64,000 bases of DNA from Synechococcus sp. MIT S9220 (GTDB taxonomy: Bacteria; Cyanobacteriota; Cyanobacteriia; PCC-6307; Cyanobiaceae): positions 1,550,001 through 1,614,000 of the forward strand of contig NZ_CP047958.1 of the NCBI RefSeq assembly GCF_014304815.1. Reading direction: 5' to 3'. Position numbers and translations under genes: made by a program. A model generated the notes under the pieces. The model was not told the origin of the DNA. It searched no databases and was given only the letters and a program-made list of their open reading frames with translations. Each line of letters opens with the position of its first letter. Within the stretch, counting starts at the first letter, position 1. Below are positions 8,506-17,095 of the stretch, one piece after another.

Positions 8506-8712
8506 TCAGCCACCTTCCATTGATTGTTGATGGCTGTGCTGGCGAAACAGATCGCTGGCCTCGTCAATCTCAGTGAGTTCAGCAATGTTCTGAGGTTTGT
8601 CGTCCTGACGACGCTGCTGCTGTTCACGCTCCTGTTGCTGCTCTTCCCGACGCACTGCCCGTGCATAGGCGTCGCTTGAATCAGAACTGTTTCGGCGCTG
8701 CTCAGGGCTCAT
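8506..8712 (-). CDS. Small charged hypothetical protein (68 aa)
   Basis: The protein is very hydrophilic, with a Glu/Gln/Arg-rich central helix (RREEQQQEREQQQRRQDD) that would form a single long helix or a coiled coil. It starts at an ATG (8712) divergent from nth, 78 bp away. A second minus-strand frame (8430-8666) overlaps it but lacks this regular pattern. Function is unknown. Confidence 0.5.
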   Translation of the reverse strand: MSPEQRRNSSDSSDAYARAVRREEQQQEREQQQRRQDDKPQNIAELTEIDEASDLFRQHSHQQSMEGG

Positions 8713-8790
8713 GAACCCACAGTTCGAACACTCGCCAATCTCTCATCCCAACAACGGCGCTGCAATCATGGCTGTCGATCTCAAGCCGTG

Positions 8791-9444
8791 ATGAACAAGG
8801 GCGAAAGAGCCAGAGTGATCCTCGATCGGCTGAACGAGCATTACCCCGAGACGCCGATTCCCCTGGATCACAGCGATGCCTTCACGCTGCTGATCGCCGT
8901 TCTGCTCAGTGCTCAGTGCACCGACAAAAAGGTGAATGAAGTCACTCCGGCACTGTTCTCCGCCGGGCCAACGCCCGCTGCCATGGCAGCACTCGACGAA
9001 ACAGAGATCCACCGCCACATCCGTCAGCTGGGACTGGCCAAAACCAAAGCGCGCAATGTGCACAAGCTCGCCCACATCCTCGTGAATGTCCACGACGGAG
9101 TCGTTCCACAGAGTTTTGAAGAGCTTGAAGCGCTACCAGGAGTCGGGCACAAGACCGCCAGCGTGGTGATGGCGCAGGCTTTCGGTGTCCCTGCATTCCC
9201 CGTGGATACTCACATTCATCGTCTGGCTCAGCGCTGGGGGTTGAGCAAAGGCGACAGCGTTGTGAAAACAGAAGCAGATCTCAAGGCTCTCTTCCCAAAG
9301 GAGCAATGGAATCGACTGCATTTGCAGATCATTTTCTACGGCCGCGAGCACTGCAGCGCACGCGGCTGCGATGGCACCGTCTGCAAGCTGTGCCGAGAGC
9401 TCTACCCGAAACGCCGCAAGCCGGTGGTCTGGCGTAAACCCTGA
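8791..9444 (+). CDS. nth: Endonuclease III (DNA glycosylase/AP lyase)
   Basis: This base-excision repair enzyme removes oxidised pyrimidines and cleaves the abasic site. It has the helix-hairpin-helix LPGVGHKTASVV (residues about 114-125) with the catalytic Lys, followed by the catalytic Asp in PVDTHIHRL. The C-terminal iron-sulfur cysteines are present but spaced unusually: HCSARGC...VCKLC gives gaps of 4, 4 and 2 residues instead of the classical 6-2-5 of E. coli Nth. The ATG at 8791 follows an in-frame GTG at 8788. The stop overlaps the thiD start (TGATG), so the two genes are co-transcribed. Confidence 0.93.
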   Translation: MNKGERARVILDRLNEHYPETPIPLDHSDAFTLLIAVLLSAQCTDKKVNEVTPALFSAGPTPAAMAALDETEIHRHIRQLGLAKTKARNVHKLAHILVNVHDGVVPQSFEELEALPGVGHKTASVVMAQAFGVPAFPVDTHIHRLAQRWGLSKGDSVVKTEADLKALFPKEQWNRLHLQIIFYGREHCSARGCDGTVCKLCRELYPKRRKPVVWRKP

Positions 9445-10262
9445 TGCAGGCCCAACACATCACTCCAGCGATCGCCCTCACCATCGCGGGAAGCGATTCA
9501 GGAGGAGGTGCAGGGATCCAGGCTGATTTGCGCGCCTTCATGGCCTTCAGGGTTCATGGCTGCAGTGCCCTGACCTGCGTCACCGCGCAAAACACCTGCG
9601 GAGTGACCCGAGTGGATCCCATACCGCCCGCAGGCCTGGAGGCACAGCTGCAAGCCGTCAAGAACGACCTGCCTGTCGATGCACTGAAAACCGGCATGCT
9701 GCTGAATCGCGAACTGATTCAAACCACCGCTGAACTCTTACGGCACTGGAGCATCCCCAAGGTGATCGACCCGGTGATGGTGAGCCGCACAGGCGCCGTG
9801 CTGCTTGAAGATGACGCGATCGCCGCGCTACGCGACGACCTGCTGCCGCTGGCAACCCTGCTGACCCCGAATCGCCATGAAGCGCGGTTGCTGAGCGGCC
9901 ATGAACTGAGCGACGACAGTGACATCGAAGCAGCCGCAGCCGCGATCCACGCCCAGGGACCTGCGGCAGTTCTGATCAAAAGCGGCAGCGAACGATCGCT
10001 GGGGGGCCGGGATTTGCTGTTCAACGGCCAACCCCACTGGCTTGAGGGGCCTTGGGTGGATACTCCCCATACCCACGGCACAGGATGCACGTTGTCAGCA
10101 GCCATCACCGCAGGATTGGCTCTCGGACAGGATCTCGATGTGGCAATGACGGCGGCGCGTGCGTACGTCAAGCAAGGCCTGAAGCAGGCTCTGGCCATCG
10201 GTCAGGGGCAAGGCCCGATCTGCCACTGGGCGGCGATGAGAAGCATTAGAGATCGTGATTAA
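9444..10262 (+). CDS. thiD: Hydroxymethylpyrimidine / phosphomethylpyrimidine kinase (thiamine synthesis)
   Basis: ThiD phosphorylates HMP and HMP-phosphate to HMP-pyrophosphate in the thiamine pathway. The 272-residue protein has the family's N-terminal LTIAGSDSGGGAGIQADL motif (residues about 12-29) and, near the C-terminus, the ribokinase-fold catalytic signature THGTGCTLSAAI (about 210-221) with the anion-hole glycine. Its ATG overlaps the nth stop by 1 bp, so expression is coupled to nth. No TPP riboswitch is visible, as expected for an internal gene. Confidence 0.93.
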   Translation: MQAQHITPAIALTIAGSDSGGGAGIQADLRAFMAFRVHGCSALTCVTAQNTCGVTRVDPIPPAGLEAQLQAVKNDLPVDALKTGMLLNRELIQTTAELLRHWSIPKVIDPVMVSRTGAVLLEDDAIAALRDDLLPLATLLTPNRHEARLLSGHELSDDSDIEAAAAAIHAQGPAAVLIKSGSERSLGGRDLLFNGQPHWLEGPWVDTPHTHGTGCTLSAAITAGLALGQDLDVAMTAARAYVKQGLKQALAIGQGQGPICHWAAMRSIRDRD

Positions 10263-10311
10263 GAACAAAAGTCAATGTGCTGTTACATTGCTACACATCC
10301 GCAACGGTTCC

Positions 10312-10548
10312 ATGACTCAACAGCAAGCCAGCGACAAGTGGTTCCAGGATTCAGCGGCCCGCGCCATCCATGAACAGCAGCTGGATCGGGTGGAGCGTTT
10401 CAATGGCCGTGCCGCCATGTTGGGCATCGTGATCGGCGTTCTCACTGAAGCCATCACAGGTCAGGGGATCGTCCATCAGATCGGACTCGGCCCACTCGTT
10501 GATGGTTACGTCGCCTGCAGCGCCAAATATCTTCCGTTCTGTTTCTGA
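10312..10548 (+). CDS. hli: High-light-inducible protein (single-helix chlorophyll-binding)
   Basis: The 78-residue protein has one helix carrying the chlorophyll-binding motif ERFNGRAAMLGIVIG (residues about 26-40), with the conserved Glu, Asn and Arg ligand set of Hlips. Hlips associate with photosystems and chlorophyll-synthesis complexes under excess light. The long polar N-terminus and a GLGPLVDGYVA segment after the helix resemble the longer picocyanobacterial Hlips; the last residues (CSAKYLPFCF) contain two cysteines. The ATG at 10312 is chosen over an in-frame GTG at 10255 that overlaps thiD. A strong hairpin follows the stop. Confidence 0.9.
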   Translation: MTQQQASDKWFQDSAARAIHEQQLDRVERFNGRAAMLGIVIGVLTEAITGQGIVHQIGLGPLVDGYVACSAKYLPFCF

Positions 10549-10557
10549 CTCGGCTGA

Positions 10558-10595
10558 AGACCTGCAGGTCTCACTCCGCCTGCAGGTCTCACTCC
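10558..10595 (+). repeat. 17-bp tandem repeat forming an 11-bp hairpin after hli
   Basis: The 17-mer CCTGCAGGTCTCACTCC occurs at 10561-10577 and again at 10579-10595. Because CCTGCAGG is self-complementary, the two copies also make a perfect 11-bp stem (AGACCTGCAGG 10558-10568 with CCTGCAGGTCT 10579-10589) around a 10-nt loop. It lies 9 bp after the hli stop, with no T-run behind it. It could stabilise the hli mRNA 3' end or act as a weak terminator. Confidence 0.6.
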
Positions 10596-10622
10596 TAGGT
10601 TGAAGCCAGTCGAACCAGAGGC

Positions 10623-10892
10623 ATGGCTCGCAAGCGACGCAAACTGAGCAAGGAGATGGAGGCTGAGATCAAAGCAGCCGAGAAAAAAGTGGAATTCGTC
10701 TCAGCGATGATCAGAGACATCCGTGAGGAAGACGTTCAAAACGAGTACGCAGAAGCCTTTGCTCAGGTTCATGCCGCTTGCAGCCATCTGGCCGCGCTCT
10801 ACATCACCGAGGGGGTGACCGAAGAAAGCGAGGGGACCTTGGCTCTCTACAAAGGGTTATTGACGCGATTCGAAGAGGAATACGAGCTCTGA
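10623..10892 (+). CDS. Conserved hypothetical protein (89 aa)
   Basis: A small, highly charged, all-helical protein: a basic start (MARKRRKLSKEMEAEIKAAE) is followed by two amphipathic helices ending in LLTRFEEEYEL. No membrane segment and no known domain are recognised. AGAGG lies 3-7 nt before the ATG. It stands between hli and a membrane-anchored protein gene. Confidence 0.65.
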   Translation: MARKRRKLSKEMEAEIKAAEKKVEFVSAMIRDIREEDVQNEYAEAFAQVHAACSHLAALYITEGVTEESEGTLALYKGLLTRFEEEYEL

Positions 10893-10973
10893 ACTTGAGC
10901 TGTAGGTCCTGGCGCCACCCATGGCCGAGCCGCAGGAAGCCGGTACAACCGGTGCATCAAGTTCATTCAAGCC

Positions 10974-11516
10974 ATGGCAGACCAGGGCCCATCGACCTCA
11001 CCAAGCTCGAATCCTCGTTGGTTCATTCTGATGATGGCCAGCCGCTGGCCGCTGGCTGTGGTGATCGCCGCATGGGCCGTTGCCGTGGCTGCTATTCAGA
11101 TCCTTCGTCAACCCATCCCGATTGCCTTGCCACTTGATCAGCCGCTGCCTGTGCGGCTGGTGGGGGGCATCACCGTTGATCAGCTCTCTGCGCCGGTCAG
11201 CGTGAAGGGCGAGGAGCCTCTATCGATCGAAGCTGTCAAAGCGCTGCCCGTGAGCGGCGACGTGGGAGTGCCCAAAGGTGTGGCCGTGACCGAACCCGTC
11301 AAGGTTGAGGGCGGTGTTTCCGTTGATGGTGCTGTCACGGTGGGAGAAGTCACTGCGCCGGTGACCGTGAACGGCAGCGACGGAGGTCCCGTGCTGGTCG
11401 GCACTCCCGATGGGGAACTGCTGAATGTGACCGGAGGAGTGAGAGTGGATTCTGTTGGAGGCAAGATCAACGTGCAGCTGCGCGATGCCGCCAAATCCGT
11501 CCTGCCCATCCCCTGA
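10974..11516 (+). CDS. Membrane-anchored protein with Val/Gly-rich beta-repeat region
   Basis: The 180-residue protein has an N-terminal signal-anchor helix (WPLAVVIAAWAVAVAAIQIL, residues about 25-44). A periplasmic part follows, made almost entirely of short repeats of the type V-x-G-x-V-x-V/T-x-x-V-x-A-P-V (examples: DQLSAPVSVKG, VEGGVSVDGAVTVGEV, TAPVTVNGSDGG), suggesting a repetitive beta structure. No cysteines occur in the repeat region. No family is recognised. It ends 4 bp before the PfkB kinase gene, so the two are probably co-transcribed. Confidence 0.65.
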   Translation: MADQGPSTSPSSNPRWFILMMASRWPLAVVIAAWAVAVAAIQILRQPIPIALPLDQPLPVRLVGGITVDQLSAPVSVKGEEPLSIEAVKALPVSGDVGVPKGVAVTEPVKVEGGVSVDGAVTVGEVTAPVTVNGSDGGPVLVGTPDGELLNVTGGVRVDSVGGKINVQLRDAAKSVLPIP

Positions 11517-11520
11517 CGCA

Positions 11521-12360
11521 ATGCCCACGCCTTTGGATAGCGAGCTGAAATCTCTGAATCTGGCGGTGGTAGGGCATCAGGAGTGGGTCACCTTTTTGGA
11601 GGTCGATGCACTGCCCAGACCAGGCAGGATCGGACGGGCTTCTCGAGACCTCGAAGAACCTGCCGGTGCCGGAGCTGTCATCGCAGTCCAGCTAGCACGC
11701 CTCACCGGCCAAAAAGTTCTGTTTTTCACAGCACTCGGTCGGGATGCGATTGGCCAACGCAGCGAACAACGCCTCAGAGAGTTGGGAGTTGAACCCGTGG
11801 TGGCCTGGCGCGACCAACCCAGTCGGCGCGGAATTAGCCTGATGGATCCCAGTGGTGACCGTGCAATCACGGTGATTGGCGAGCGCTTGATGCCCACCGC
11901 TGAAGACGACCTCAACTGGGAACGACTTGCAGACTGCGACGGCGTGTTCGTCTCAGCAACCGACTGCGATGGCCTGCGTCGGGCACGCCAGGCCAGGATT
12001 CTGAGTGCAACACCACGACTCGGACTCGCCGTGTTGCAGCAGGCTTCAGTGCCTCTGGACGCCTTGATCGGCAGCGCACTGGACCCCGGCGAACAGGTTC
12101 CCGAGAACTGTCTCAATCCAGCGCCCACCGTTCGAATCGCCACGGAGGGTGAGGCCGGAGGCATGCTGATTCCAGGCGGCCGTTTTGATGCTGTTCAACT
12201 GCCAGGACCGATGGTGGAGTCCTATGGATGTGGCGACAGCTTTGCCGCAGGCGTCACCGCTGGACTAAGCGCAGGTTGGAGCACCCAACAGGCGGTCGCG
12301 CTGGGAGCGCGCTGCGGTGCTGCCTGCGCGACGCGCTTCGGGCCTTACGGCGAACACTGA
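11521..12360 (+). CDS. PfkB-family carbohydrate/nucleoside kinase
   Basis: The 279-residue ribokinase-fold protein has a glycine-rich N-terminal segment (AGAGAVIAVQLARLTGQKV) and the PfkB signature 2 near the C-terminus, in slightly divergent form (ESYGCGDSFAAGVTAGLSAG). The catalytic Asp of GCGDSF is present; the usual A-G-D is C-G-D here. Substrates in this family include ribose, fructose-phosphate and adenosine, and none can be chosen from sequence alone. The ATG at 11521 gives the normal N-terminus; upstream in-frame sequence is the end of the previous gene in another frame. Confidence 0.8.
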   Translation: MPTPLDSELKSLNLAVVGHQEWVTFLEVDALPRPGRIGRASRDLEEPAGAGAVIAVQLARLTGQKVLFFTALGRDAIGQRSEQRLRELGVEPVVAWRDQPSRRGISLMDPSGDRAITVIGERLMPTAEDDLNWERLADCDGVFVSATDCDGLRRARQARILSATPRLGLAVLQQASVPLDALIGSALDPGEQVPENCLNPAPTVRIATEGEAGGMLIPGGRFDAVQLPGPMVESYGCGDSFAAGVTAGLSAGWSTQQAVALGARCGAACATRFGPYGEH

Positions 12361-12377
12361 TCAAGGCCAGGCAAAGG

Positions 12378-12602
12378 ATGAAATTTGACTTCTCAAACGA
12401 AGAGTTCAGCGAATTAATTGCTGCTGCGAAGGAAGCACAGGTTCGCTGGAAAAAAGCCAGAACTTTATGGAAAGTGGGTCATCACGCCTATCTCAAACAC
12501 AATGAGCAGGAACTGACGAACAACATCAACCGGTTCAAGCAAACCGAGCAAATGCTGCTTGATCGCTACAAAAGCGTGACTGGAGACGACTGGCATCGGT
12601 GA
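12378..12602 (+). CDS. Hypothetical protein (74 aa)
   Basis: A small helical, charged protein starting MKFDFSNEEFSELI, with a basic tryptophan-containing centre (VRWKKARTLWKVGHH) and a Gln/Lys-rich end. The ATG at 12378 has an AAAGG Shine-Dalgarno directly upstream, 18 bp after the kinase stop. No domain is recognised. The Asn/Lys-rich residue use is slightly unlike that of the upstream kinase. Confidence 0.6.
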   Translation: MKFDFSNEEFSELIAAAKEAQVRWKKARTLWKVGHHAYLKHNEQELTNNINRFKQTEQMLLDRYKSVTGDDWHR

Positions 12603-12626
12603 GCTGTTCAATCACAATGACCTGTG

Positions 12627-13100
12627 TCAATCCAGAACGGCTGAGGCCAAATCTCTGGCGCGCAACACCCATTCATTCACACAGTCAGCAGACGCTGCAT
12701 TGACCGTTCCCGCTTCGACATCGCGATAGAGATCAGCAATCTTCCAGGCGCTGGTGCGTGGATCATCAGCAGAACGTGGGATCAGATGCAGATGCAGATG
12801 TCGGGCTCCTTCACCGAAGGCGATGGCATAGACCCGTTCGCAGCCTGTGACCGCACGCTCCAACTGGGAGGCACGTTGGACAACAACGCCCCAATCCTGC
12901 GCTTCCTCAGGGACAAAGTTGATTGGACCACCACAGTGTCGTCGCGAATCAAGCAGGCACCAACCGGCCAACGGGGCAGGGCGCGGATGGTGTCGCAGCA
13001 GCCAGAGATCATTGCGCCAGATCTCATGAGCCGTCAGCTCAGCCTGATTGCCATGCAGGGCACAGATGGGGCAAGAGGCTTCGGCTGGCGGAGAAACCAT
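12627..13100 (-). CDS. HIT (histidine triad) family nucleotide hydrolase
   Basis: The 157-residue protein carries the histidine-triad motif HLHLHLIP (residues about 107-114), the active site of nucleotide hydrolases and transferases of the HIT superfamily. An N-terminal CPIC (residues about 10-13) and W-rich strands (EIWRNDLWLLRHHP, WCLLDSRRH) also fit. The family's substrates are AMP-lysine-type phosphoramidates or dinucleoside polyphosphates. The ATG at 13100 gives the conserved N-terminus; the longer frame to 13304 runs over the gap1 start. It is divergent from gap1 with a 106-bp gap that must hold both promoters. Confidence 0.8.
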   Translation of the reverse strand: MVSPPAEASCPICALHGNQAELTAHEIWRNDLWLLRHHPRPAPLAGWCLLDSRRHCGGPINFVPEEAQDWGVVVQRASQLERAVTGCERVYAIAFGEGARHLHLHLIPRSADDPRTSAWKIADLYRDVEAGTVNAASADCVNEWVLRARDLASAVLD

Positions 13101-13179
13101 GGGCGTCGACAACGACCTGAGCTCACTCTGTCTGCGTCCCAGAAAAGGAGGGGGTTTTCGATTGCAATGGGCTCTATAA

Positions 13180-14211
<1,032 letters not shown>

Positions 14212-14245
14212 GCAAGCAAGAGGAAAATCGTTCAGTCAATCGATC

Positions 14246-15475
14246 TCAGAACGTCCTTTCGAGCTGTTGCGTCTCAATCAAGCGTGCCAATGCTTGCTGG
14301 CATGTCCAACGCAATGGAACCCAAGGAGCAGATGAAGAGAGCTCGTACAAAAGATCCATCTGGTCATCAAGTTGCAGTTCAACGCAAGCCCAGGCAGCTG
14401 CAATTCTCGACTTCGTATATTGGGGCGTGGTTTCGGCAAGAGCAGACCTAACGAGATCACTCTTTTCTCTGAACTTTCGCAAACCAACAAGACAACTCAG
14501 ATAATAGTGAGTGACATAATCAGACCAGAGTCTTTCCTGCATACTTTCAATCACTGCAAGGCATTCGCTGCGATCAATCCGCATCAAACTCGCTGCAGCA
14601 CCATACTGTCGAGCTTCATCACGATGGCTGAGATTCCGCTCGATCTCATCAGGATCTGATCCACATTCCCACTCAGGTCGAATGTCTAACAACAAAGGAT
14701 CATCGCGAAGCAGCTGCTCAAACAAAGCTTGGTTTTGAGGCTTCGAGAAAGACTGGTTGCCATCAACGATCTGTAAGAAACTTTTAGCTCGAAGAGACAT
14801 GGATACCGGCGCACGAACCAGAACAGGCAGCAGGCTTTCATCACCGGAATCACCAATATCAATCACCGCAGATCTGCGCTTACCAGCAACCAGATCTGTA
14901 AGAGATGCGACCAATGGTTTCATCAAATCACATTCGCCATAAAGCGAAGCCATGTAAGCCCTTGCAGCGCCGGAGACCAGAAGACTTTCGTGATCACAAC
15001 AATCCATGATGCAAGACTTCGAACGAGGACTCTGAATTCCAAGCCTTGTAAATGTTTGAATGACTGCACGTATTTGTGTCACTTCCCCATTCAACAATCC
15101 AAGCAGACATCCTTCTTCTACCTCGCTGGGACGCCAGCCAATTCTGGTCAAGGCCGACAGCGCATTAATCACGGCCTCAGTGTCACTACAACCCAAAACA
15201 TCAACAAGAGCAGGGATGGCCCTTGGATCTTTTCTGCGACCTAAAGCCTCAACAACTTTTCGCCTGGTGATTCGGTCGAACAATTCATCGACTTTGAGCT
15301 CATGCGTCGCTCGAATTAAAGCCTCAAGGGTCATATCGCAATCACAAAGCCCTAATCGAGTCGCGGCAAAATAGCGATCTGAGGGTCGTTCAACAGAAGC
15401 TGTATCCGCAAAGATCAGCGATAGGGCATCAGCCTCTGATATACCTTGCACTAAAACATCAAAACGTTCTGCCAT
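14246..15475 (-). CDS. mpeZ: MpeZ-type phycobilin lyase(-isomerase) of the CpeY/MpeZ family, CA4-A island
   Basis: The 409-residue protein is built of HEAT-like helical repeats (examples: RRKVVEALGRRKDPRAIPAL, DTEAVINALSALTRIGW), as in E/F-type phycobilin lyases. Known biology: MpeZ attaches phycoerythrobilin to a phycoerythrin-II alpha cysteine and isomerises it to phycourobilin under blue light. The assignment to MpeZ rather than CpeY or MpeW rests on context: an FciC-like gene and tandem AraC genes lie immediately upstream on the same strand, the published composition of CA4-A islands. The coding DNA is visibly AT-richer than flanking core genes. Start: ATG 15475. CpeY, MpeY or MpeW remain alternatives. 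Confidence 0.75.
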   Translation of the reverse strand: MAERFDVLVQGISEADALSLIFADTASVERPSDRYFAATRLGLCDCDMTLEALIRATHELKVDELFDRITRRKVVEALGRRKDPRAIPALVDVLGCSDTEAVINALSALTRIGWRPSEVEEGCLLGLLNGEVTQIRAVIQTFTRLGIQSPRSKSCIMDCCDHESLLVSGAARAYMASLYGECDLMKPLVASLTDLVAGKRRSAVIDIGDSGDESLLPVLVRAPVSMSLRAKSFLQIVDGNQSFSKPQNQALFEQLLRDDPLLLDIRPEWECGSDPDEIERNLSHRDEARQYGAAASLMRIDRSECLAVIESMQERLWSDYVTHYYLSCLVGLRKFREKSDLVRSALAETTPQYTKSRIAAAWACVELQLDDQMDLLYELSSSAPWVPLRWTCQQALARLIETQQLERTF

Positions 15476-15540
15476 GTCTCAACAAACGCTTGAAAAAAGC
15501 TATCAAAAATAAAACTCAAAATCCCGCAAAAAAACAACTG

Positions 15541-15567
15541 ATATAATCACTTTTACTCATCTCACAA
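15541..15567 (-). promoter_or_regulatory. Possible mpeZ promoter
   Basis: On the minus strand TTGTGA (15567-15562) is followed after 15 nt by TTATAT (15546-15541), 66 bp upstream of the mpeZ ATG. The spacing is shorter than ideal, so this is a weak prediction. The whole 270-bp gap is AT-rich and free of other genes. Confidence 0.25.
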
Positions 15568-15745
15568 CCACGAACAGAAGCAAGACAGCGCTTCACAATT
15601 GCAGCAAAGCGACCAACAGGTGAGCAGAATTCATAAACACACAATTGCACAAAAGCATCAAATCAGCTGTCCGCACAGTCTTCCGACAAGAAACTGCAGC
15701 AGCCAGGGCTGAAAGCAGAGCTATTAAATCAGGCGACTTAAACGA

Positions 15746-15913
15746 CTACTTGGAGCGGCGATCAATCAATTCAATAAGATGGGCATCGTGCTTATTGCAG
15801 AAGTCAGTAACACACTCACGTAGGATATGACCAATAGAAACAGACTCGGTATAGCAAAGAAGCTTTAACTTCTTATGGAGTTCATCGCTGAGCTCAAACG
15901 TGACTCTTTTCAT
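15746..15913 (-). CDS. fciC: FciC-like small regulator (55 aa, ribbon-helix-helix-like)
   Basis: This short frame reads MKRVTFELSDELHKKLKLLC then YTESVSIGHILRECVTDF and a short tail. A basic beta-strand (KRVTFEL), a helix (DELHKKLKLLC) and a turn plus second helix (SIGHILRECVTDFC) form the classic ribbon-helix-helix DNA-binding layout. Published CA4-A islands contain a third small possible regulator, fciC, next to mpeZ and fciA/fciB, which matches this position, size and strand. The name rests on that context; I could not compare sequences. Three cysteines in 55 residues are notable. It lies 270 bp upstream of mpeZ and 234 bp downstream of the second AraC gene, so it may have its own promoter. 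Confidence 0.7.
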   Translation of the reverse strand: MKRVTFELSDELHKKLKLLCYTESVSIGHILRECVTDFCNKHDAHLIELIDRRSK

Positions 15914-16147
15914 TTGCAAGCAACTGACACGACAAGAGCGTGAAACACGAGAACGTCCTAATTAGCTGTATTTTAGATCTTTTGATAAGAAATGGATACC
16001 GGCAATCGTTCAGTTTACAAAGCTAAACAGCGATAATGCATGGTTTGAGCCTCCCTTCCTCAAGACGACACGAATGAATCAACAGACAGGGAATGCCTGA
16101 GAGCAGGCCTGACGCAACTAGCAAAACCCAAGCTGGATCCAGGAGCA

Positions 16148-17095
16148 CTACGCGTTTAGCAGAGTCTGACTGGGCAATTCTCCGAAGCTGTTGAAGTATC
16201 TACGGGCATAGCGTCCTGCATGCTTGAAACCATATTGAATAGCCACTTCACGAATCATGCTTTCTTCAGCTGCCGACTGATCCTGATATCTCAATAAAGC
16301 ACGTCTTGATTCTTCAAGACGGACTTGCATCATCATCTCAATAATTCCCATGCCAAAATATTTCTGGCACACTCTATAGAGTGATGCTTGGCCAGTATTC
16401 AGGAAATGGCAGACATCAGCCAATGTCATAGGAGAGGACATTTTCGTCGTGTCGTGAGACAGGCGAACAATCTCTGACAAGAGTGCATGATTCTTAGTTT
16501 CACCTTTTTTATAAGCACGAGGCTTACCATCTTCTAAACAACAAATAATGAGGTCATAATACTTCGAGGGATTAGATATTCCAGCTTGGAGATCTTTTCT
16601 TGCCAGCCTTTTAAGCTGATGACTCAATTGATCCGATACTTCCAGCCCCTTGTTGCTCGTCAAGTTTTCAATACCTACCTGAGCATTACAAGCAATCATT
16701 GCCTCCATTAACGAGGCTTTGTCAAGCATGCAAGCCGTCGAAGAGCAAAGTGGAGAATACTTTCCCCATGAACCACCCTTCGATCCATTGTAAGTATTCA
16801 AACCTCCAAGACTATTGGCTTTCATCTCATAACCTTCGCAAATCCCCATTGGAGCAAGCGAGTTTTTCAGCGGTGTGATCCAATTAAAGTCAACGGACCA
16901 ATCAGTCCCCCATCCCTCATAAAGGAGTGTTTTTGATGCCTTAATTTCTGCGATTGAAATTCCAGACGCCATGGAATGAGTCATGCTGTAGTTTCCAGCT
17001 CCAGAATCAAACTGTGTGATTCTGGTCAACTGACCCATCTCATTCAGTGTTTCCGAAATCTGCAGAGGGTCTGAATAAGGAAGAGATAATTCCAT
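16148..17095 (-). CDS. fciB: AraC-family regulator of chromatic acclimation (second of tandem pair, FciB-type)
   Basis: This 315-residue protein has a C-terminal AraC-type double helix-turn-helix: LADVCHFLNTGQASLYRVCQ (first HTH), then IREVAIQYGFKHAGRYARRY (second). The N-terminal sensor domain is not a known cupin and is collinear with that of the upstream gene (TLLYEGWGTDWSVDFNWI here; TLLYEEDANQNSVAFCWI there), showing tandem duplication. FciA and FciB are known to act in opposite directions on CA4: loss of FciA locks the green-light state and loss of FciB the blue-light state. The ATG at 17095 overlaps the stop of the first gene (TGATG). Which gene is A and which B is inferred from transcription order. 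Confidence 0.75.
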   Translation of the reverse strand: MELSLPYSDPLQISETLNEMGQLTRITQFDSGAGNYSMTHSMASGISIAEIKASKTLLYEGWGTDWSVDFNWITPLKNSLAPMGICEGYEMKANSLGGLNTYNGSKGGSWGKYSPLCSSTACMLDKASLMEAMIACNAQVGIENLTSNKGLEVSDQLSHQLKRLARKDLQAGISNPSKYYDLIICCLEDGKPRAYKKGETKNHALLSEIVRLSHDTTKMSSPMTLADVCHFLNTGQASLYRVCQKYFGMGIIEMMMQVRLEESRRALLRYQDQSAAEESMIREVAIQYGFKHAGRYARRYFNSFGELPSQTLLNA

